Shown one piece after another: positions 34,906 to 49,297 of a stretch of DNA of 64,000 nt. The stretch's first letter is position 1, and every line of letters starts with the position of its first letter. The notes below the pieces were generated by a model. That model was not told the origin of the DNA. It did no database searches and was given only the letters and a program-made list of their open reading frames with translations. The position numbers were made by a program, and so were the translations under genes. Origin of the DNA: Asterochloris sp. CNOR1 (lineage: Eukaryota; Chlorophyta; Trebouxiophyceae; Trebouxiales; Trebouxiaceae); assembly GCA_963969365.1 (NCBI GenBank), contig OZ017746.1, positions 1,240,001 through 1,304,000 on the forward strand. Reading direction: 5' to 3'.

Positions 34906-37900
34906 TCAGATAGCTCCAAGTGATCGGAGATACTTCACTGCAGCCTGGTGCTGTCCAGCGGCAGCTGCCTGCAGGGCTGTCCTGCCCGTACTGTTGTAAG
35001 CGTTTATGTCAGCACCTTTGCGCAACAGCAGCTTGATCAGGCGTCCATGCCCAGCCTGGCAAGCCAGGATAAGGGGAGTGTTCCCAGCACCATCTCTCAC
35101 ATCGACTTGGGCAGAGGACTTCAGCAGGGAGCGGGCCTCATCATACCTGCACAGCACAAGGGCATGACATGCACCTTCACCCATGGCTTGCTGCAGTTGG
35201 AGCCGTCGCAGCCGCCACCAGAGACACAGGCCTCACCCATCTGACTCTGCTGCATCTGCAGCGGCATCTTGCACAAGCATCAAGCATCAGGCAGCTCGGG
35301 CTGACAGTTCCTGTCGCAAATGGCCATGGCTGCAACACGGGCACCAGGCTCCCCACCTACCCACTCTGCGAACTGCAGCACCATCGACAGGTGTGCCCAG
35401 CTGGACACAGGCAACCAGCCAGGTGCTTGCCCACTGACATTGGAAAGCCCTAGCCAGGCGCTGCTGCACTGACCGCCCTTGCAGCTGCACCCAGAAAGCG
35501 GCTTCCCTACCTGCCAGACTCTGCATAGTGCAGAAGGGTTTCTGGGCTGCCCAGCTGCGCCCCAGCTGACTTGCTGAGCAGCGGCGAAGCGCTGGGACCC
35601 CTGTCCTGCTCGCCGCCATAAGCATGCCCGCTCCAGGCAGGGGAGCCACCGCTGTGGGGTCCCAGGGTAGCTGCCGAGGCAGATGCGGCGTGGCCAGCGT
35701 GCTCGAGTGCCTCGTCTGCGCATCAAAATATGCAAAACAATGGGATGCACACAGGTGGCACACAGACCTTGAGCGGCACAGAGATGGCTGGGCCCCAGCA
35801 GCTGTCAGCCTTTGACAGGACCCCAGCCCAATCAACAGCAGCTGCAGCAGGGCTTCCTGCATGCCCTGACACGCTGCATGCTCCAAGATCTGCTGCTGCC
35901 ATTGCATGCTGGAGCCCCAGAGCAGCAACATAGCGCTCAGCGCTGCGGCCAGATGCATGAAGTCCATGCCAGGCACTGGTACCCACCCGACAGCGGAGCA
36001 TCCTCCTCGCCCTCCTGGTCTGCATCAAACAGCGTGTTGGCGCTCCACACAGGGCGGGGGTGCAGGCTGGTCCCACCCCCTGCCGCAGGGGCCGCCGCGC
36101 CAGGTGGCGGGGGCAGGTACAGGTGGGGCACTGGGCTGCGCTTGGCTGGCGAGGCAGGCGGCCTGGCCTGGGGGGCTTGCGCTGCCTCCTCAGGCACAGG
36201 CGTGAGTGGCACCGCCTGCCCCGCCCTGGCCTGCTGGGCTCTGTGGTCACCGCCCTGGGAGTCAAAGAGGTCCCCGCCGTCAGGTGTGGGCATATTCAGG
36301 CCCAGGCACATTTGAGCTGGTGCAGCCCTTGGCAGTCGGAGGGGCTGACAATGCAGTGTGGGCACATCAGGTGTGAGCAGCTTCAAGCTGTGGGTACATC
36401 AGGTGCAGGCAACTCCCTGGGATATCCAGGCAGATCTGGCCACACTCAAGTCTGGGCAACTTTACACCATGTGCTAGGACAGGTCAGCGCTCCAACCTGG
36501 GAGTCAGAGGTGTCGGCGGTCAGGGGCTGGCGGCTGAGCCCCTCCCAGACATGCTGCAGGCTGCTGGGCCTGTTCCCCTGCACAGGCTGGTGCTCTGCGC
36601 TGGGGTCCCCTGCGGCTGCAGGGCTGGGGCCAGCCCCCCTCCACCCGGCCTCGCTGCTACTGGTCGGCTCGGCAGCTCTGCTTGCAGCTAGGTCTGCAGG
36701 GCTGCCGTGCTCAAAATCCTGCATCGCGTGACTCAGTGAGTGGGACTTCGGGTGCGCGGCAGGCAATCTGCTCATCCACTCCGCACATGTATCAACACTC
36801 AGGGCTGCGAGGGCTTTGTACGGCATGCTGCTTCTCACCCGCAGACCCTGCCTTGAGCATCGCATGCTGTGCACTAGCCGTCTGCTGCCTCGCGGCCATA
36901 GTCACCCTCAACTTGCAGCAGCTCACAGTGAAGACCTGTACCACAAGCATCCCACCCCCATGGTGCAAATGCAGCGCACCTTTGGGGGATCCTGTGCATC
37001 GCCTTCATCCCCGCCGACCACATTGACTCCCGCCGCGCGGAAGGCAGCCGTCAGGGCCGAGAAGGAATTGGACTTGAGGGGCTTCAGCCCCCCAGCCGCC
37101 GCCGACATGGGCTCATTCTCCAACAGGTTCTCCAGTGCCCCCAGGCTCTCCCAGCGCATCACGCTGGGCATGGGCCCCGGGCCCGCAATGTCCTCGAGAG
37201 AAGCCCGCGCGGAGGGCGCACTGTAGCGGCTGGTGCTGCATGTGGGGCTCAGCTGCTGCTGCTGCCCAGTTAGCGCACCCTGCAGGGGTCGGGCGTCGCA
37301 AACATATAGTCGGGAATTCTTAGATGGCCCAGGATTAGCAAACATAGCTGGCAAGGGCTGTGATATGGATGTGGCTCTGTGGCGGACAAGCTGTCCAGGC
37401 TCCAGCTGGGAGGTGGGCAAGGAGCTGAAGGCAGTAATGAGAGTCGTCCAGTGCAGCCACCCACAGCAGACTGCAAGCAAGTGCACCTGCATTCAGGCAC
37501 GCTGCAGCCCCTTGGGAACGCTGGGGACTCTCCTCTGAAGAGAGTCTGGGCGGCGGTAAGATGCTTTGAGCAGGCATGCCTGCACTGGCCTCCCTTGGGC
37601 CCTGGACAGCTGCACATGAAGCAGCTCTGTACCAACAACAGAGCACTATGCGCCACGGCATGAGAGGCACCTTTGCAGGGGCCTGGGTGCCGCCCTTTGC
37701 GGGTGGGTCCAGGTCTGTGCCATCCACCACTGCCACCCCCGCAGCGCGGAAGTAACCAGACAGGGCCGAGAAGGAGTTCGACTTGAGGGGCTTCAGACCC
37801 TCGGCGCCCTGCCCAGAGGCGGTGCTGTAGCGGCTTGCTGTGGAGGCAGTGCTGAGCTGACGGGCCGGCGCAGCGTGGGCCTCTGCCTCACGGGGGGGCG

Positions 37901-38862
37901 GGTCCAGGTCTGTCCCGTCTATCACCGCCACCCCAGCTGCCCGAAAATAGCCCGGCAGCTCCGAGAAAGACCGTGATTTGGCAGGGTCAAGCTCCTCAGC
38001 AGCCGAGGCGATGCTGTCCTGGTCCGAGGCCGCGCTGGGTTGCCGCACTTGCCCTGCGGGGGGTGCAGCAGCAGCACCCCCCTTGGGCGGCGGGTCCAGC
38101 TCCGTCCCGTCAATCACCGCCACTCCTGCTGCCCGGAAGAAGCCAGACAGGGCTGAAAAAGAGTTGGACTTGTAGGGCTTCAGCTCCGCGCCCGCAGCCG
38201 ACACGTCCTCGCTGCCAGACATGGAGGCTTGCGTCTGCGGCGACGCCACTGCTGCAGGTGGAATCACACCAGCAGCAGTGGGGCCAGTCCTACCCTGCTG
38301 CTGCTGATGGGAGTTTGGCCCTAGCCGCCTCCACTGAGCAGGCCTATCACTGGCTGCCACGAGGCCCTCTCCAGAGGCCTCTGCAATCACAGGCAGCGGC
38401 TGGTGGCTGAAGCTGCTGGTTGGGCGGGCTGCTGTGCGGTTGCTGGGCCCGCTCACAGAGTTCGCAGGCAGGTAGTGGGCGGGGCCTGCAGCTGCCACCT
38501 CGGCAGAGGCTCGCCTGCTGATGGCTGCCAGGTCGGGGTACAGGGGCGCATGGTTCCTGATGATGTCTCGCACTCGCTCTGGTGCCACTGCTGCTGGAGC
38601 CTGCAGGTGAGGCTTTTGATTTGTCAGTTGGGCATGCTCTTGTGCCAGCCCTCCCGCCTCTGCTGGCACAGCCACAAGACATGTCATCTCTTGAACTTGG
38701 GGCAAGCCCTGGGCCATCTGTCTGGCAGCCCTCGGCCTGCTCTGCTACATCCCAGAGAAATTTTATTTGGGCAGAAGGGCTTCCAGGCTCAGCTGCTGCT
38801 GCTGCAGGGGCCAAGCTCAGCAGACCTTGCGTCAGCTGCTGAGCTGAGGAGCCGACCCTCAT
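34906..38862 (-). CDS. SNSFSAL-motif and ankyrin-repeat protein, function unknown
   Basis: The start ATG is placed at 38862 (MRVGSSAQQL). A second exon from about 38600 carries APERVRDIIRNHAPLYPDL, then a long Ser/Ala/Pro/Gln-rich stretch. Three copies of a motif like KSNSFSALSGYFRAAGVAV with DGTDLDPP follow (exon about 38600-37670), and a fourth copy lies at about 37085-36985. Further disordered exons follow (about 36720-36500 and 36290-35990, the latter with LYLPPPPGAAAPAAGGG and an acidic end). The C-terminus has two to three ankyrin repeats: ETLLHYAESGRYDEARSLL, NTPLILACQAGHGRLIKLLL, GRTALQAAAAGQH, stop at 34906. Ankyrin repeats bind proteins. The serine-rich K/R-S-x-S-F-S motif could be phosphorylated. 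The family is not recognised. Exons were joined from splice consensus and strand, so a two-gene interpretation is possible. Confidence 0.6.
36985..38200 (-). repeat. Four copies of a coding SNSFSAL motif
   Basis: Core copies in transcript order are KSNSFSALSGFFRAAGVAVI (about 38170-38085), KSRSFSELPGYFRAAGVAVI (about 37985-37895), KSNSFSALSGYFRAAGVAVV (about 37785-37695) and KSNSFSALTAAFRAAGVNVV (about 37070-36985). Each is followed by an acidic DGT-type turn and a PP, and preceded by an LKP/LDP phrase and a Ser-rich STSRYS-like spacer. The unit is about 60-75 residues. The first three share one exon; the fourth is in a separate exon. Confidence 0.85.
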
Positions 38863-38889
38863 GCAGACCCTGGCTGCTCTGAGGAAGAG

Positions 38890-40500
38890 TCAGGCATGCT
38901 GCATACGGACAGGGCGGTCCAGTGCCAGCAGGGCAGGCCCCACCTGCTGGATGGGTGCAGTGCCACTGGGTTGCTCATGACGTCGGGGCCCAGGCTGATG
39001 CTGGTCGCCTGCATTCTCCTGCCGATCCTTCAGCTGTGCAGCTGCCAGGGAGAGTGCCTGCAGCCTAGCCAGCAGCTCCCCAGGGTCCGGGCCACCTGCA
39101 GCCAGGGGGCAGGTACCATTGCTGCTGATCTGGCTGTCTGCCAGGCCTGCAGCTTGGCAGAAGACCCCATGAGGCTTGCAGGCCTTGGTGAAGCAGCACA
39201 CCTGCCTTAGCATACCCCCTTGGATGCAGCTGGTCTTGCCAGGCAGGTCATGCAGCCCTTTGAGGCCTGCGCAGCATCAGCACAGGGGTCCCCTCATGAG
39301 TGGACACTGGGCAGCTTTCAGAGCGGCACCCCACCTGCTGCAGCTGCCTGGGCGGGAGGAGCCTGGGGCTGCCAGCTGCTGCTGCCATTGCTGCTGCCAG
39401 CAATGCTTTCCAGCAGGGCCTGCAGCAGCTCTGTCAGCAGCCGCGGCCGTGTCAGCAGCTGCACCACCAGCTGCTGCAACTGGTTGGCCTGCCCTCCTGC
39501 AGCTCCTATTAGCTCTGCCACTGGCGCTGGCGCGGGCACAGGCCTGGGGGCCGCAAACGGCCGCTGTGCTCCACCTGGCTCCATGACCCTGTACTCCCCA
39601 ATTGCCTGGGGACCCTGGGACTGGTGCTTGGCCACATGAGCAATGCTCCAGGCCTTCTCAGGCGACCACTGCTGGCTGTTGGCCTGCAGGGAACATGGTG
39701 TTGCCTTTTCAGCGGTGTAGATGACAGTGGTGCTGCAGGTTGGATGCGCCAATCGGTGGCAATGTGGCCAGAGCAGGGGCACTGGGCCAGGTACACATGC
39801 GCATCACAGACATGCCGGCGCCTGAGCTGCTACATATGCCCCCAGCATTTTCAGCACAAGCCCTGTGCAAAGGCTTATGGATCCAACCCAGCCAAAGTGG
39901 TGGTCCAGTACAGTGCACTGCCCACCTGCAGCACCTGCACGACCTCCTCTTCATCTTCAGGACTTGCCTCCCGCGCAGCCCTGCGCCCTCTGGCCACAGC
40001 ACCTGACCTTCTCACAGCATGCGCTGGCGCCTTGCTGCGCCTCGCTGGGGGCTCCTCTGCGACCAGCTCCACTTCGCTCTCCGCTGCCGGCAGGGGCCCC
40101 TGCAGGCACTCAGACACTGCCTGCTCTGCAAGCGGGGGTCGCCTAAAGGTACACTTGCGGTGCTCTGCTGGCAATGCCTCCAGCCAGTAGTGGATGGCAT
40201 CCAGTTCTGGACAGCTGCAGGTGCAGCTGACAGGGGATACACAGGGCTGCAGGCGGGAGGCCACTGGCGGGGCGTCAGAATGATCCTCATCTGGTGCACC
40301 AAGCTCTCAGTGGGCAGCCAATCACTGTGTGTAACTGCCAAAGATGGCTGCGTAGATGCCCATGCAAAAGTCTCCATTGCGACAGCGTTGCCACGCCACA
40401 CTAACAGATTCCTGCTGCAGCTTAGCTGCATGATCAAGCATATGTACAGTGAGCAGCCTCCAGCAGTCACTCATCTGGGTGTGCCAGTTCACTGGCAGAG
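38890..40500 (-). CDS. Unidentified Cys-containing, Gln/Ala-rich protein
   Basis: Exon-like minus-strand segments read in order as follows. DEGCSSGAKKRPLPVNWHTQ then CWRLLTVHMLDHAAKLQQES and CRNGDFCMGIYAAIFGSYT lie at about 40525-40340. CSCPELDAIHYWLEALPAEH with a long Arg/Glu/Ala-rich tail lies at about 40230-39950. HVYLAQCPCSGHIATDWRIQ is near 39800. SPEKAWSIAHVAKHQSQGPQ with an Ala/Pro/Gln-rich stretch is at about 39690-39320. KACKPHGVFCQAAGLADSQ is near 39180, and the stop is at 38890. The scattered Cys/His pairs suggest small metal-binding units, but I cannot match a family. Start, exon joining and whether this is one gene are all unresolved. Confidence 0.45.
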
Positions 40501-40549
40501 GACGCTTCTTGGCCCCACTGCTGCAGCCCTCATCCTTGCAACCACATCT

Positions 40550-43177
40550 TCACCAGGACTGAATGCGCAAATGGACAGCAAGCAATTGTGGGAAGAGGGG
40601 CCCTGAGCTGTTCACCTCTTCCTCCGGCAGCTCTTCATCGAACCCTGCCAGCTCACAAGCAGAGGACTCATCCTGGGCAGCGATCTCTGGCCTCTGATGG
40701 ATTGTGCTGGCGCTGCCCCTTACCCCGCCTGGGCGCTGCTTGGCTGCCCAGGGGTCGCCTGGCATGGAGCCTGCAAGGGGCCCTGCTGCAGCTGCCGCTC
40801 CTGCACCTCGGGGCCCAGCCTTGCTGCCCCTGCTGCCTCGGCGCTGGCCTGCCTCTGCAGGACGCCAGCTGGCTATCTGGGAGCCCTGCAGTGCAGCAAA
40901 AGTGTGGGACACACACCAGGGGCACAGCCAAATGCTTTTGGTTGGGCCTAGCAGCAGCACCCCTGAGGTGGGCAGATATTCAAATCTCTGACAAAACATC
41001 TAGAAGCATGCTCAGCAGCGCCTCTCACAGCCATTCTAGCTTTTGTAGGTGGCCACAGGCAATGCTTGGAGAGGCATGCTCAGCAGCGCCCCTCATATTC
41101 CTGCAGCCCTTGAAGGCAGCCGCACACACGGCAGCTCAGACATGCTCAGCAAGCGCCTCTCAGCCTGGCTGCCTACATCTCCTTTAGGCCACAGGCTGAA
41201 CAGCAAGACTGACTCACCCACACAATGCCCCTCCTGCCTGTAAGCAGCCACAAGCAAGGGGGGCACAAGCATCTTCAGGAATAGGCAGCACCCTGGTCAA
41301 TGTGGCAGCCACGTATCACTGCCTTCATGCCACTGCAAGCTGAGGTGCTGGGAGATCTCACCTGGCTGTCTTCCTTTTCCAGTCCAAGTGCTGGCTTGGC
41401 ACTCCTTGGCCGCATTGCCTGAGGGGCTAGCCCCGCCCAGTCGCTCACAGGCGGCACTCTGGAAGCCGAGCGCTGACCCCCAGGCCGCCTGGCAGAGTTG
41501 CCTTTCCGTGGCAAAGGGATGTTGGCTAATGCTGTGGCCCCAATCTGTGAGCTGGGCCCCCGCAGCTTGTGGCGGCTGTTGGGGCTGGCGGGATGCACCT
41601 TGCCTGTGGTTCCGCTGTTGGCAGTCCATGGCCGGGAAAGCACACCTGCCAGCATAGGGGGAATTCCACTGAGCCACTAGTAAGCACCGTCTTGTGCTTA
41701 GCAGATTGAACAGCACGAGGATCACAGCTGTGAGGCCCTGGCCAGCCTGAAGGGCTGCCAAGCCATGCATGCCAACGCGCAGTGTGATGTTTGCAGCCTG
41801 GCAAACCCATGTTGCAATAGTGTTTGGCAGGCTCTGCAGGCTGCCTGTCCGTAAGAAGGCAGGCTGCATGGGTACGCAGATATTTGACTCCCACCTGTGC
41901 TTCTGAACTGCTGCCAGCTGCCTGCCAGGCCGCCCCACAGCTCGTCCGTGATGCGGTCAGTCAGGCTGGCACTGAGCAGGTGGTGCTCAGAGTGGCGGCG
42001 CTGCGACTGCAGAGCCTCCTCTGAGGCACAGCACTCCTTCTGCAGCATGGCTCGCTCCAGGGCGTGCTGCTGGAACAGCTCCTGCAACATTGGCAGACAC
42101 AGGCCATGAAGTGGCATCCTCAGCTAGATCCAGGGCCCAGAACTCCTCAGGCGCAACATTTTTATTCTGCAGCGTGGCTTGCTCCAAAGCGAGCTGCTAG
42201 ATCAGCTCCTGCAGCAAAGTCCGACACAGATGAGAGGGCGTGGCATCCTCATGCAGGCCAGGTCAGATGGCTTCCCGGGCCACAAGCAGGCCCAGGTGAG
42301 AATCATAAACATCATCTCAGGTCCTCAGACCAGCTGCAGGGCACTTGGATTCCTCCATCCCTGTGCTGCGCGAAGTGCAATCTCTGCAGCCAGGCTCCCA
42401 CCTGCAGAGCCTTGGCCCCTTCCTGCTTGAGCTGCTTGCGGTGCTGCTCTGCTTCCTGGCGCTCCAGCCCATCAATGGTGCGCAGGAGCTCCAGGGCCTC
42501 GCTGAAGTTCTTCTGTTTCACCAACAGCTTTTGCTGCAGCAGGGAGTGGCACGGTCAGGCGAGGGGGCCTGCTCAGGTTGCCCAGCAGCTGCTGGCTCCA
42601 GCTGCCGAGTACAAAGGGCAGGGGGTGAGCTAGCTTTGCACAGGCATGTGCATGCTGCATGGCAGTGGTGGTCTTGCAGAGAGAGTACATGGGTGCAGCA
42701 GGCACACTCAGGGAAGTGTAGGGGGCCTCAGCCCATGCTGCACAGCACTCAGTCATCGCGCTATCAGTGGCTGCCCCGTTGACAAGCCTGATACTAACCA
42801 TTTTGCGCAGCTGCTGTAAGGTCTCGCTGGGCAGCATCGGGGCCTGCTTCTTCTCCAGGCGCTGCTGCAGGGCCAGCAACTGCTCCCTGTGCTGCAGCAG
42901 CAGCTGCTGCTGGCGCTCAGCCAGGTGCAGCTGCAGCTGGTGCTCCTGGTCATCCCACTGAGAGTGCATCTGGTCCTCCTGGCTCTGGCGGGCTGCCTCT
43001 GCCTCCTGCAGGTTGCAGGGGCAGTGCTGTTGAAGGCTCTGTTGTTCAGCCCATGCAGTGCCTGTCTTCACATACATGGAGGACTGCACCTATGTCAATG
43101 CAGAGCAAGGTGCCTACGGATACCTGAAAGTTCTCCAGGGGCCCTGGACTTCGACTGCGTATGGCATCGATTGCCAT
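40550..43177 (-). CDS. Coiled-coil protein, function unknown (6 exons)
   Basis: Exon 1 (43177-43124) encodes MAIDAIRSRSPGPLENFQ. Exon 2 (43005-42799) encodes a Gln/Glu-rich coiled coil with EHQLQLHLAERQQQLLLQHR and ALQQRLEKKQ. Exon 3 (about 42536-42402) reads KNFSEALELLRTIDGLERQE with EQHRKQLKQEGAKAL. Exon 4 (about 42087-41893) begins ELFQQHALERAMLQKE. Exon 5 (about 41649-41361) is basic and Ser/Pro-rich. Exon 6 (about 40898-40550) ends with acidic ELPEEEV. Phases agree at the joints I checked, giving roughly 400 residues. The heptad-like coil followed by an 'S-E-A-L-x-L' helix resembles cytoskeletal coiled-coil proteins of flagellated protists, but this is a loose likeness only. A decayed copy of exon 4 lies just upstream of it. 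Confidence 0.6.
41006..41180. repeat. Three tandem ~68-bp imperfect repeats in an intron
   Basis: The phrase GCATGCTCAGCAGCGCCTCT and variants occurs at about 41006, 41075 and 41138, with weaker similarity in between (AGCCATTC/GGCAGCC, GGCCACAGGC). It lies in the last intron of the coiled-coil gene and has no coding sense. Confidence 0.65.
42110..42255 (-). pseudogene. Decayed duplicate of exon 4 with its acceptor
   Basis: Read on the minus strand, a segment beginning with an acceptor GCTGCAG and then GAGCTGATCTAGCAGCTCGC aligns with the start of exon 4 (GAGCTGTTCCAGCAGCACGC) and continues with GGAGCAAGCCACGCTGCAGAA against GGAGCGAGCCATGCTGCAGAA. The similarity also covers the intron end before the acceptor (GAGGATGCCAC and CTGTGTCTG-like phrases). 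The copy has an in-frame TAG at the fourth codon, so it cannot serve as a coding exon in this phase. It is a tandem duplication of about 120 bases centred on a 3' splice site. Confidence 0.8.
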
Positions 43178-43376
43178 GCCAAGACACACCACCTCAACGC
43201 AACTTGCTAAAGGTGGTCCTACGCGATAATCCTGGTGCAATCGGGGGCCAGAACATGCCGCACGCCCACAACATAATCAACTTGCTGACCTAAGTTATGT
43301 GACTCACTCCACATGGGCGATGCAAGGTTGCTTCAAGCAAGGATGCATGTGGCTGGGTCTCACAATCTTTGTCATA

Positions 43377-45065
43377 TCAGAAGTGCTGCAGTGCAGCAAC
43401 GCCTGCCAGTTCCTCATAGCTGAACTTGACCACCAGCTCATTGAACTCTTTGGGATTCTCTAGATACAGCCAGTGATTAGCTTGGAATCGCACCTGCAGG
43501 CAAGATGGAAGAGCTCCAGCAATCTCCAGACCTGCAATCAACCTCAGCACAGGCACTCACTGTTTCACACTGAGGAATCTGCTGTCCTACATACTCCACG
43601 CCAGCTGGGTTGAAACAACCGCCATGCATCCCCACAATATTGAGACAGGGTATCTGTATCTGAGGAAGCAGGGGCCGCCAGTCCAGTTGTGTGTGGTCTG
43701 CCATGAGCCTGCCCAAGGCTTCTGGGTCAGCTCGGAGCGTCTCAGCTTGCAGAGCTGTGGCAACCTCAGGTCTGAGGGGGCTGGACAGGCAAGAGCTCAT
43801 GTTGCCTGCAGGCATGGGCAGGCCTGTTCGCATGCTGGACCTGGTGCAGGCTAGGCCTGACACAGCAAGCAGCAGTGACCCGGCAGGCAGTGGCAGGCTA
43901 GGCTCAAGCAGGGTGGGCTGGGTGCAGACAGGGCCTGCTGTAGCCAGCGGCGGTGGTGCGCCAAGTCACATGGCCAGGGAGCAGCAATGCAGATTGCTGC
44001 CTGTACCCCACCCTGAGCAACTGCATTGAAGTCGTATTTCAGGGTGCACTGCAGGCGAGCCAGGCTGACTGCATCATAGCAGCCATGGGAGCCCAGGTTC
44101 CAGTCCTCTGCCCGATTCTGCAGGCACAGGATGCAATCACATGGGGCAGTAGTCTGCGCTCAGCAGCCAGTGCTCCAGCAGAGTGCAAGCACAGGTGGCA
44201 GTGCTCTGTGTGCTCCGCAGAATTTTGGAAACCAGCCCACCTCTGACTGGCAGGCTTACTGGATTCAGGCAGTGCTGTCCAGCGGAAAATAGCTGCACAG
44301 TGGTCCTTGGCAGGACGCCCGCCTCGTAATGGAGGCAGGGTATTTTGCGTGATGCCATTTGCAGCACTGTCTCCAGCAAGCCTAAGCTGACCTGCAAAGG
44401 CGCCTGATCCACAAAGACAGCCTGCTTCAGATGATGATGCCCAAAGAGCTCGATGTAGGCCCAGATCACTGATGCTCCCATGCTGGCTCCCACCACTGTG
44501 ACGTCCTGCGAGCAGTAGGCGGCAGCATCAGACTGGAAGCCTTGTCAGGGTGCATCAGTGCAGGCATGATCACCTCAAGATTCAACGCTTCGAGAAAATC
44601 CTTCAGATCCTTTGCAAGTCTGTGGACGTGGTGTCCCTGCACAGCAAACGATGGCTTCAGCACACCTACAGGCAAGCTGAACACAAAGCTGCAGCAGTAA
44701 GCTGCAGCAACACCAGTTTGCAACCTCTTGCTGCAGGCTGTGTGTTCAGCTTGCAATTCTTCAGCGCACTTCTTTTCAGAGCTCAGGTAAAAGACCTCAG
44801 CACGCCACAGCAAGGCTCTTACGTGCCTGGGCTTGCCACTTTCACCATGAAACCTCTGATCATAAGCATATACTTTGCAGTGCCTGGCCAGGCCCCCCAC
44901 ATTGAGCTCCCAGTAAGCTTTTGAGCCAGACCAGCCATGTATGAGCACCACCACTGGGGCAGACGCGCGGCTGCCAACATGCAAATAGGCAAGCTTGACT
45001 CCATCAGAGGTTGTGATGCTCTGATTGGACTGCTTTTGTAGAGCCTGCATGCCAGGCAGCACCAA
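43377..45065 (-). CDS. Alpha/beta-hydrolase-fold protein
   Basis: A serine-hydrolase fold enzyme of unknown substrate. The first exon (ATG 45065) gives SDGVKLAYLHVGSR, the oxyanion-hole phrase VVLIHGWSGS and VYAYDQRFHGESGKP. The next exon reads HRLAKDLKDFLEALNLE. Another carries the nucleophile elbow in VVGASMGASVIWAYIELFG. Near the end are LLPQIQIPCLNIVG and then the presumed catalytic His in ANHWLYLENPKEFNELVV, with the TGA at 43377. The acid residue of the triad is not obvious: the expected strand-end position reads GMHGGCFNP, without Asp there. No signal peptide is visible. A cap-domain region around 43900-44400 is poorly resolved. It is divergently paired with the gene at 45259. Confidence 0.85.
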
Positions 45066-45258
45066 GGGGCCACTGGGCTGGGTTGATAATCACATCTGAC
45101 GATGCGTTACCATGATCTGCGAGAACAGTCAAGCTAGAAAGTACATCGGGATAGGTCAAGCTCCATCTGGCCACTGCGACGCCCTTGCCAGCTCAGCAAT
45201 GCCACCAGTGATACAATGAGCTACATCTGATTACTGCAGCGCCCTTGCCAGCCCGGCC
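45066..45258. promoter_or_regulatory. Divergent promoter region hydrolase / 45259 gene
   Basis: There are 193 bases between opposed start codons. Two short near-repeats occur within it (GCTCCATCTGGCCACTGCGACGCCCTTGC-like at about 45160-45188, and GCTACATCTGATTACTGCAGCGCCCTTGC-like at about 45220-45248, ~60 bp apart). The second runs up to the start of the plus-strand gene. Confidence 0.45.
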
Positions 45259-46443
45259 ATGCCGCCCAAGCGTACAGTGAGCAAGCGGGTGTCCAACGCT
45301 GCAGCCCTTGCAGCAGAGCTGGCACCTTTTACATGGCAGCCACCCACATCATTAGCTTTGCAGCAGTGGCTCCAGGAAGCAAACGTGGACTGCAGGATAG
45401 TCAATGCCGAGGTGGCAGAGGTGTTTCTGGACTGGCCACACATGCTTGTGACTACAAGCATTGGCGCCATCCGCAAATTGGTGTCAGAGCTGCATGGGGA
45501 CACCCTGCACACCATGATGGTGTTCAGAGACAAGGTGCGCAGCCATGGCTCCTTGGGTCTGACCTCACCGTCTGGCTGGCCTCTTGCCTGCCAACCTCTG
45601 GCCTGATGCTGCAGCTGCACCCAGACCACATGATCTGCACTGAGGACGCCTTCTACGATGAAATGAGGCTGATTGACGTGCTGACACCAGACGAGCAGGA
45701 CCAGCTGCAAAGTGGGTCATGTGAATATGCACAAGCAGACTGCTGTGTTTGCCTGCACAAAAGCTGTCACAGCTTGCTGAGCCAGTGCACTGGGCCTTGT
45801 GCACTGGACCTCCTGAATTGGGGGTCCACCAGATTGTTCTTGCACAGAGTGTCTTCGATGTACTGCAGCTGGCGAGCCCATGCCCACCCTCATCCTGCTC
45901 TACCTGATCAAGCAGGACATCACCTCAGACTGCCCCATCCTGAACCTGGACCCAGCTGCGCTGATCCCCAAGCACGCAGGCGCGCCCAGGCCAGCCTCTG
46001 CTGTGCAGGAGCCCGTGCTGAGCATGTTTCTGCAAGGGAAGCACCAGAGCCCGTCCCTGTTCAGGGAGCGGCTCCTTGAGAAGGAGAGCAGCGTCCTTCG
46101 TGGCACCCTGCCCACAGCTGCCCAGTCAGGGACCGCGCTCCTTGCGATGTCAGCCCGTTCCAGCAGCATAGGCTCTGACGACAGCAGGGGGGACGACAGC
46201 ATTGCCTCCTTAAAAAGGCCGGGCGCCAGGCCAGAGGCAGATGTGCACCAGCCTCCCGCCCCCAAGATGCCCAAAAAGAGCCTGCTGGGCATGATGGGTG
46301 TCCAGCTCCCTGAGCGCAAGAGCCTTGTGCTTGGCAAGGATGGACACGTCCGCTGGACCACTGTTGCCCCCACTCCCACAAGCCTGAGCAGATTAGCAGC
46401 CTCAGCCGGCCATGCAGAGCAGGACAAGACACCCCTGCTGTAG
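45259..46443 (+). CDS. Unidentified protein, 3 exons, 315 residues
   Basis: Exons 45259-45534, 45615-45711 and 45869-46443 keep phase and give 315 residues. The N-terminal part is globular and helical: FTWQPPTSLALQQWLQEAN, TSIGAIRKLVSELHGDTLHT, EDAFYDEMRLIDVLTPDEQD and PTLILLYLIKQDITSDCPIL. The C-terminal half is disordered, Ser/Pro/Arg-rich (SARSSSIGSDDSRGDDSIAS, PAPKMPKKSLLGMMG) and ends at a TAG. No membrane segment, signal or catalytic motif is recognised. Complete phase agreement and clear consensus splice sites make the gene model firm even though the family is unknown. Its 3' end is 94 bases from the convergent aspartate carbamoyltransferase stop. Confidence 0.75.
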
Positions 46444-46537
46444 GCTGCTTGCTACATGCCTTCAACAATGCTTTGACTTACTGGCATGCGTTGAGCAGCA
46501 TGGTCTTATGGTAATGAGTCATTTGAAGGGAATTGTG

Positions 46538-49297
<2,760 letters not shown>

